From positions 1 through 19,290 of the forward strand of contig DAHWBL010000402.1 in NCBI GenBank assembly GCA_027323595.1: 19,290 nt of DNA, written 5' to 3'. The stretch comes from Acetobacteraceae bacterium. Lineage in GTDB: Bacteria > Pseudomonadota > Alphaproteobacteria > Acetobacterales > Acetobacteraceae. The position numbers and the translations under genes are program-made. Positions 14,856-19,290 of this stretch are shown piece by piece. Under the pieces are notes generated by a model. That model did not search any database and was not told the DNA's origin. It saw nothing but the letters and a program-made list of their open reading frames with translations. The stretch's first letter is position 1. Every line of letters starts with the position of its first letter.

Positions 14856-17387
14856 TCAGGCGGCCACGGTTGCCGACAGGCAACTGGCGAGCGAATCAGC
14901 GAGCAGCGCGCGATCACCGCCAGGCACGCAGTCGGTCCAGCCGGCCGCGCGCATCTGCCCCAGCCGTGCCGCCGGCACCCGCCCGACCAGCGCGATCAGC
15001 GGCAGCCCACGCCAGGCGCCGGCGTCACGCAACGCGCGGATGAAGCCGTCGGATTCGTCCGGCCGATCGACGAGCACCGCATCGAACATCGCGCCGCCAT
15101 CGCGCAGCCGCAGCGCGCCGGCCTCGTCATTGGCGGTCGCCACGCCATAGCCGGCCGCCGCCAGCACCGGCACCAGCCCGGCCACCCGCCCGCCACCCAC
15201 CAGCAGCAACCGCGCCGACGCCTGCTCATGCTCATCGTCGAACCAGCCCGCGATCGCGGCCGAAAGATGGTAGCCGACATCGAGCAGATCGGTGGCCCGA
15301 CCGTCGATCACCGCGCTGCCCAGCAGGCCCGGACCCGCCGCGCCGAGCTGCACATTGAGCTGGTCCTGCACCACATCGATGATCTCATCCACCACCAGCC
15401 CGGCGATCCGCCGCCCGCGCGCGAACACCAGAACCGGGCTGTGGGCCGGCCACTCCGCCGGATCGGCGGGGCGCGGCGCCAGCGTGATCAGCTTCATCAG
15501 CCGGCCGCGATATTGCGTGACCGGGCCACCCGCGGAGCGCTCGACATCGCCGCGCGCCACCTGTTCGAGCCGCGCCACCAGCCGCAGCGGCACCGCCATC
15601 AGCCCCTCGCCGCCGGCGCGCATCAGCAGCAGCGCGCTGCGCTCCATGTCGAGCACCTCCGCATGCGCCGCCTCCTCCGGCCGCTCCTCCGCCCCGGCCA
15701 GACCCACCGCGCGGGCGATGCCGTTCGGATCAAGGATCATGATCACCGATCCGTCGCCCAGGATGGTGTTGCCGCCGAACACCGACAGATGCCGCAGGAT
15801 CGGCGCGATCGGCTTCACCACGATCTCCTCGGTGTCGAACACCCGATCCACGATCAGCCCCAGCAGCGCCCCGCCGACCTGCGCCACCACGACGAAGCGG
15901 TCCTCGGAATCCGCTGGCGGCAACTGCAACAGATCGGTGAGGTCGGCGAGCGGCAGCAGCCGGTCGCGCAGCCGCAGCACCTTGGTGTCGTGGATCAGCT
16001 CCACCTTGTTCTCGCTGCCCGGCCCCACCCGCACCAGCTCCAGCACGCCGATCTGCGGGATCGCGAAACGCTCGCCACCGGCCTGCACCACCAGGGCCGC
16101 GACGATCGCCAGCGTGAGCGGAATCTTGATGGTGAAGCTGGTGCCCCGCCCGGCCTCGCTGCGCACGTCGATGGCGCCGCCGATGCGCTCGATGTTGGTC
16201 TTCACCACATCCATGCCCACGCCGCGCCCCGACACCGCCGTCACTTCCTGCGCGGTGGAAAAGCCGGCGCGGAAGATGAAGCGGATGATCTCCGCCTCCG
16301 ACATCGCGGCAAGCTCAGCGGCGGTCGCGAAACCCAGTGCGGCGGCCTTCGCGCGGATGCGCTCCACCGGCAGCCCGCGCCCGTCATCGGCGATCTGCAC
16401 GATGATGTGCCCGCCCTCATGCACCGCCGTCAGCCGGATTTTGCCGACCGCCGGCTTGCCCGCCGCGCGACGCTCATCGGGCGGCTCGATCGCGTGGTCG
16501 GCGCAGTTGCGCACCATGTGGGTCAGCGGATCGCGGATCAGCTCCAGCACCTGCCGGTCAAGCTCGGTCGCCGCCCCCTGCATCACCAGCTCGATCGGCT
16601 TGCCAAGCTCCTGCGACAGATCGCGCACCAGCCGCGGCAGCTTCGACCAGGCACCGCCGATCGGCTGCATGCGCGTCTTCATCACGCCTTCCTGCAGATC
16701 AGACGTGATCTGCGACAGCCGCTGCAACGGCACCGCGAAATCATGCCCGGCCTGGCTGCGCGCCACCTGCAACAATTGGTTGCGGGTCAGCACCAGCTCA
16801 CCGGCGAGCGTCATCAGATGGTCCAGCACCTCCACCGCGACGCGGATGGTCTGCCCGGCCACCTGCGGGTCCACGGCCTGGTCGGCAGCCGGCGCGGCCG
16901 CTTGCGGCTCGACCACCACCGGCGCGGCAGGCGCCTCGACCGCGACGGGCGCGGGCGGCGCGGGCGCGGCTGCTGGTGCGGGTGTGGGCGGCGTCGGCGC
17001 GGGCGCGGGCGCACCGGCGCGCAACGCCTCGATCTGGCCGACCAGCGCGCCATCGTCGCCCGCCGGCTCGGTGCCGTCGCGCGCCAGCCCGTCCACGATC
17101 GCGCGCATCCGGTCCGCCGCCGCCAGGACCGCGCCGATCAGCGGACCATCGGCGACACGGGTGCCGTCGCGCACCTCGCCCAGCAGATTTTCCGCCGCAT
17201 GCGCCACCCGCTCAAGACGCGGCAGCCCCAGAAACCCGCAGGTGCCCTTGATGGTGTGAACCAGGCGAAACACCAGCGCCAGCGTGGCGGTGTCCCCCGG
17301 CGCGCGCTCCAGCCGCAGCAGCGCCGTGTCCAGCTCCGCAAGCCCCTCGGCGGTCTCGGCCAGAAAATCCGCCAACAACTCGTCCAT
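14856..17387 (-). CDS. cheA: Hybrid chemotaxis histidine kinase CheA
   Basis: Autophosphorylating kinase that passes phosphate to CheY and CheB. Residues are numbered from the ATG at 17393. P1 with phospho-histidine His46 in HTIKG; a Pro/Ala linker (127-172) with no clear P2; P3 dimerisation (about 178-240); P4 kinase core with HMVRNCADH (Asn296), DDGRG (336-340) and GRGVGMD (389-395); P5 CheW-like (about 425-560); a second CheW-like region (about 581-715); then a receiver-like C-terminus (about 726-840). In that last domain the acidic pair is replaced by glycines (733-735) and the lysine by glycine, though Asp776 remains. The ATG at 17387 is preferred because GGAG lies 8 bases before it, against 2 for the ATG at 17393. 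The gene is 73 bases after chpT on the same strand. Confidence 0.95.
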   Translation of the reverse strand: MDELLADFLAETAEGLAELDTALLRLERAPGDTATLALVFRLVHTIKGTCGFLGLPRLERVAHAAENLLGEVRDGTRVADGPLIGAVLAAADRMRAIVDGLARDGTEPAGDDGALVGQIEALRAGAPAPAPTPPTPAPAAAPAPPAPVAVEAPAAPVVVEPQAAAPAADQAVDPQVAGQTIRVAVEVLDHLMTLAGELVLTRNQLLQVARSQAGHDFAVPLQRLSQITSDLQEGVMKTRMQPIGGAWSKLPRLVRDLSQELGKPIELVMQGAATELDRQVLELIRDPLTHMVRNCADHAIEPPDERRAAGKPAVGKIRLTAVHEGGHIIVQIADDGRGLPVERIRAKAAALGFATAAELAAMSEAEIIRFIFRAGFSTAQEVTAVSGRGVGMDVVKTNIERIGGAIDVRSEAGRGTSFTIKIPLTLAIVAALVVQAGGERFAIPQIGVLELVRVGPGSENKVELIHDTKVLRLRDRLLPLADLTDLLQLPPADSEDRFVVVAQVGGALLGLIVDRVFDTEEIVVKPIAPILRHLSVFGGNTILGDGSVIMILDPNGIARAVGLAGAEERPEEAAHAEVLDMERSALLLMRAGGEGLMAVPLRLVARLEQVARGDVERSAGGPVTQYRGRLMKLITLAPRPADPAEWPAHSPVLVFARGRRIAGLVVDEIIDVVQDQLNVQLGAAGPGLLGSAVIDGRATDLLDVGYHLSAAIAGWFDDEHEQASARLLLVGGGRVAGLVPVLAAAGYGVATANDEAGALRLRDGGAMFDAVLVDRPDESDGFIRALRDAGAWRGLPLIALVGRVPAARLGQMRAAGWTDCVPGGDRALLADSLASCLSATVAA

Positions 17388-17460
17388 CGCCATCGCTCCG
17401 TGCGCTCACCCGGGGCGACAAATTGCAGCGAGGAGGCGAAGAAAGAATGAATGCCCGGCC

Positions 17461-18111
17461 TCAGCCGGCGCCGGCCTCCATCCGGCCGATCAGCAGCGGC
17501 GGCACATGCCCCGGCCCGGCCATCAGCAGCGACAGCCGCACCCCCGCCGCCGCCGCCGCCAGCACCGCCATCGCCACCGTCACCGGCCCGCCCGCCGGCA
17601 CCGCATCCGGCGCGGACAGCGCCGCCGCCAGCCCACCCGGCCAGCCCGCCTGCCGCCCCGCCACCGTCAGCACCCAGTCCTGCGCCCGATCCCGCACCAT
17701 GGTGATCGCCCCACCCGTCGGCAGCGCCTCGGCCGCCAGCAGCAACACGTTGAGCACCACCGCGCCCATCGCCGGCGGCAACGTGCTGTTGCCCAGCGCA
17801 TCGAGATCGAGCGTGATCAGATGCCGCCGCGGCAGCGCATCGGCCAGCCGGGTGATCGCCGCGATGCTCAGCGGCTCCTCGCCACCCGCCCAGGCGGCGC
17901 GGAACAGCCGCACCCGCGCGACCGCCTCGGCCGCGGTCCGCCGCGCCAGATCGAACGCCTCATCCTCGATCGTGGCCTCCTCGGCCAGCACATCGAGGCA
18001 CCCGGTCAAGGTGCCGAGCGCGCCGGCCAGATCGTGGCACAGCCGCGCCGCCAGCGCCCGCGCCAGCACCGCCGCCGGTCCGTCCATCGCCTCACGCGCC
18101 ATTGCCAGCAT
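17461..18111 (-). CDS. chpT: ChpT-like histidine phosphotransferase
   Basis: A 216-residue protein whose first half matches the dimerisation/phosphotransfer helix of ChpT: LAARLCHDLAGALGTLTG with the probable phospho-histidine His26, followed by a divergent kinase-like ATPase fold that does not bind ATP in the known family. ChpT passes phosphate between the kinase CckA and the regulators CtrA and CpdR in alphaproteobacteria. Here it is the first gene of the che operon. Start choices are 18111, 18102 and 18087; none has a strong ribosome binding site, and 18111 is kept as the longest. The intergenic space to the divergent DUF3553 gene is only 25 bp. Either a true ChpT or a paralogue dedicated to chemotaxis fits. 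Confidence 0.75.
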   Translation of the reverse strand: MLAMAREAMDGPAAVLARALAARLCHDLAGALGTLTGCLDVLAEEATIEDEAFDLARRTAAEAVARVRLFRAAWAGGEEPLSIAAITRLADALPRRHLITLDLDALGNSTLPPAMGAVVLNVLLLAAEALPTGGAITMVRDRAQDWVLTVAGRQAGWPGGLAAALSAPDAVPAGGPVTVAMAVLAAAAAGVRLSLLMAGPGHVPPLLIGRMEAGAG

Positions 18112-18118
18112 CCCGCCA

Positions 18119-18128
18119 AATGATCATT
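18119..18128. other. 10-bp perfect palindrome
   Basis: AATGATCATT is a perfect palindrome in the 25-bp gap between the divergent chpT and DUF3553 genes. Its placement could make it a shared control site, but a sequence this short can occur by chance. Confidence 0.25.
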
Positions 18129-18136
18129 GTCGCCCC

Positions 18137-18331
18137 ATGCCCGCCCGGCCCGCCGACGAACCGCTCGAACCCGGCCAGATCGTCCGCCTGCCCGGCCGGC
18201 CGGACTGGGGCGACGGCCAGGTGCAGTCCGTCATCGGCAGCCGCGTCACGGTCAATTTCGAACATGGCGGCAAGCAGCTGATCCAGACCGACCAGGTCAG
18301 CCTGGACATCATCTCCCCCGATCCGGGCTGA
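18137..18331 (+). CDS. DUF3553-type small protein
   Basis: A 64-residue protein containing PGQIVRLPGRPDWGDGQVQSVIGSRVTVNFEHGGKQLI, matching my memory of the DUF3553 family, small alphaproteobacterial proteins of unknown function. The W-G-x-G-Q-V pattern is reminiscent of Tudor/KOW-like barrels that contact nucleic acid or protein, but this is a loose analogy. The ATG at 18137 has no Shine-Dalgarno sequence. A TTGCCA at 18102-18107 and a weak CATTGT at 18125-18130, 17 bases apart, would put transcription start at the ATG, so it may be leaderless. It is followed by moaA after 51 bases and may be cotranscribed with it. Confidence 0.75.
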   Translation: MPARPADEPLEPGQIVRLPGRPDWGDGQVQSVIGSRVTVNFEHGGKQLIQTDQVSLDIISPDPG

Positions 18332-18382
18332 TCCGCCGGCCCGCCCCTTGAACCTGGCGCCCACCCGTCCGAGACTACAGAC

Positions 18383-19290
18383 ATGGATATGCTCGAACCC
18401 CCGCCGGCGATCCCCCAGGCCGCCGCGACCGCCGACCCGATGATCGACCCGTTCGGGCGCGCCATCTCCTATCTGCGCGTCTCGGTCACCGACCGCTGCG
18501 ACCTGCGCTGCGTCTATTGCATGTCCGAGGACATGAGCTTCCTGCCCAAGCCCGACATCCTGACGCTGGAGGAAACACACCGGCTCTGCGCCGCCTTCGT
18601 CGGCCTGGGCGTGCGCAAGCTGCGCATCACCGGCGGCGAGCCGCTGGTCCGCCGCGACGTGATGACCCTGTTCGCCAGCCTCGGCGCCATGCTCGGCCAC
18701 GGGCTCGACGAACTCACCCTGACCACCAACGGCACCCAACTGGCGCGCTTTGCCGAACCGCTGATGGCCAGTGGAGTGCGCCGGATAAATGTGAGCCTCG
18801 ACACGTTGGACCCGGCGATGTTCGCCCGCATCACCCGCTGGGGCAAGATCGACAAAACACTCGACGGCATTTTCGCCGCCAAGGCAGCGGGCCTGGCCAT
18901 CAAGATCAACGCCGTCGCGCTGAAAGGCGTGAACGAGGACGAAATCGACCGCATGGTCGAATGGTGCGGCGAACACGGCCTTGATCTGTGCCTGATCGAA
19001 ACCATGCCGCTCGGCGACATCGGCGGCGACCGCACCGACCAGTACCTGCCGCTCTCCCAGGTGCGCGCGCGACTGCGCAAACGCTGGACCCTCACCGACT
19101 CCGATTACCGCACCGGCGGCCCGGCACGCTACTACACGGTGGAACAGACCGGCCGCCGCATCGGCTTCATCACCCCGATGACCCATAATTTCTGCGAAAG
19201 CTGCAACCGCGTGCGCCTCACCTGCACCGGCACCCTGTTCATGTGCCTCGGCCAGGACGACGCCGCCGACCTGCGCGCCGTGCTGCGCTC
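18383..19290 (+). CDS. moaA: GTP 3',8-cyclase MoaA (3' end beyond window)
   Basis: Radical SAM enzyme that, with MoaC, converts GTP to cyclic pyranopterin monophosphate, the first step of molybdenum cofactor synthesis. The 302 codons in view contain the radical-SAM cluster motif with Cys39, Cys43 and Cys46, GGEPL at 84-88, and the second cluster motif C-x2-C-x13-C in HNFCESCNRVRLTC with the last Cys in FMCLG, close to the right edge. The family is about 330-345 residues, so only the C-terminal tail is missing. The ATG at 18383 precedes a variable leader (1-22) before the conserved DPFGRAISYLRVSVTDRC. Shares its direction with the DUF3553 gene. Confidence 0.95.
   Translation, partial: MDMLEPPPAIPQAAATADPMIDPFGRAISYLRVSVTDRCDLRCVYCMSEDMSFLPKPDILTLEETHRLCAAFVGLGVRKLRITGGEPLVRRDVMTLFASLGAMLGHGLDELTLTTNGTQLARFAEPLMASGVRRINVSLDTLDPAMFARITRWGKIDKTLDGIFAAKAAGLAIKINAVALKGVNEDEIDRMVEWCGEHGLDLCLIETMPLGDIGGDRTDQYLPLSQVRARLRKRWTLTDSDYRTGGPARYYTVEQTGRRIGFITPMTHNFCESCNRVRLTCTGTLFMCLGQDDAADLRAVLR

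Noticed and set aside
16880..17010. Repetitive GC-rich stretch in cheA
   Set aside because: It encodes the Pro/Ala linker between P1 and P3; no regular unit length, so not a functional tandem repeat.
15228..17450. Two long plus-strand open frames opposite cheA
   Set aside because: Low-complexity translations without recognisable domains, antisense to an intact cheA.
18092..19186. Minus-strand open frame opposite moaA and DUF3553
   Set aside because: moaA carries all cluster cysteines in the plus frame; the minus translation has no family features.

Overview
The window is a compact, GC-rich stretch of an alphaproteobacterial chromosome. Evidence for the lineage: aerobic-type cobaltochelatase genes cobS and cobT beside a J-domain gene and bolA, a ChpT-type histidine phosphotransferase heading a che operon, a small DUF3553-type protein, and a MaeB-type malic enzyme. 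The family Acetobacteraceae (Rhodospirillales) is my best guess, but it is an inference from gene content. I see no insertion sequences, CRISPR arrays or phage genes, and base use looks even throughout.

Left part (1-5520): two hairpin-forming inverted repeats at 28-143 flank the end of a minus-strand pair, maeB followed by a membrane J-domain gene (4-base ATGA overlap). A tRNA-Leu(GAG) follows on the minus strand, and only 24 bases from its 5' end lipB starts on the plus strand. lipB meets a secreted esterase-713-like hydrolase tail to tail. The hydrolase is divergent from a small lipoprotein, with a perfect inverted repeat between them.

Middle part (5550-8100): an arsenic resistance operon arsR-acr3-arsC on the plus strand. 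The start codons of acr3 and arsC overlap the preceding stops. It has a near-consensus promoter whose -10 box lies inside an inverted repeat and whose geometry predicts a leaderless arsR message. arsC overlaps the 3' end of a convergent four-repeat membrane protein (DUF347/COG4705) by 38 bp.

Cobalt chelation part (8154-12155): minus-strand J-domain gene, cobS, cobT, with bolA divergent from the J-domain gene. CobS and CobT are the ATPase and VWA subunits of aerobic cobaltochelatase (with CobN, not in the window).

Chemotaxis part (12140-18111): a minus-strand operon chpT-cheA-cheW-cheY-cheB-cheR. CheA lacks a clear P2 domain, appears to have two CheW-like domains, and ends in a receiver-like domain that has lost key residues. 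Receptors and CheD are absent from the window. Divergent from chpT lie a DUF3553 gene and moaA, which runs off the right edge.

Most of the content is recognisable core or accessory metabolism. I did not find a clearly new multi-gene system. The most interesting points are the ChpT-led che operon with a degenerate CheA receiver, the tight divergent tRNA/lipB arrangement, the predicted leaderless self-controlled arsR, and the J-protein/BolA link to cobaltochelatase. No stretch longer than 300 bases lacks a gene.
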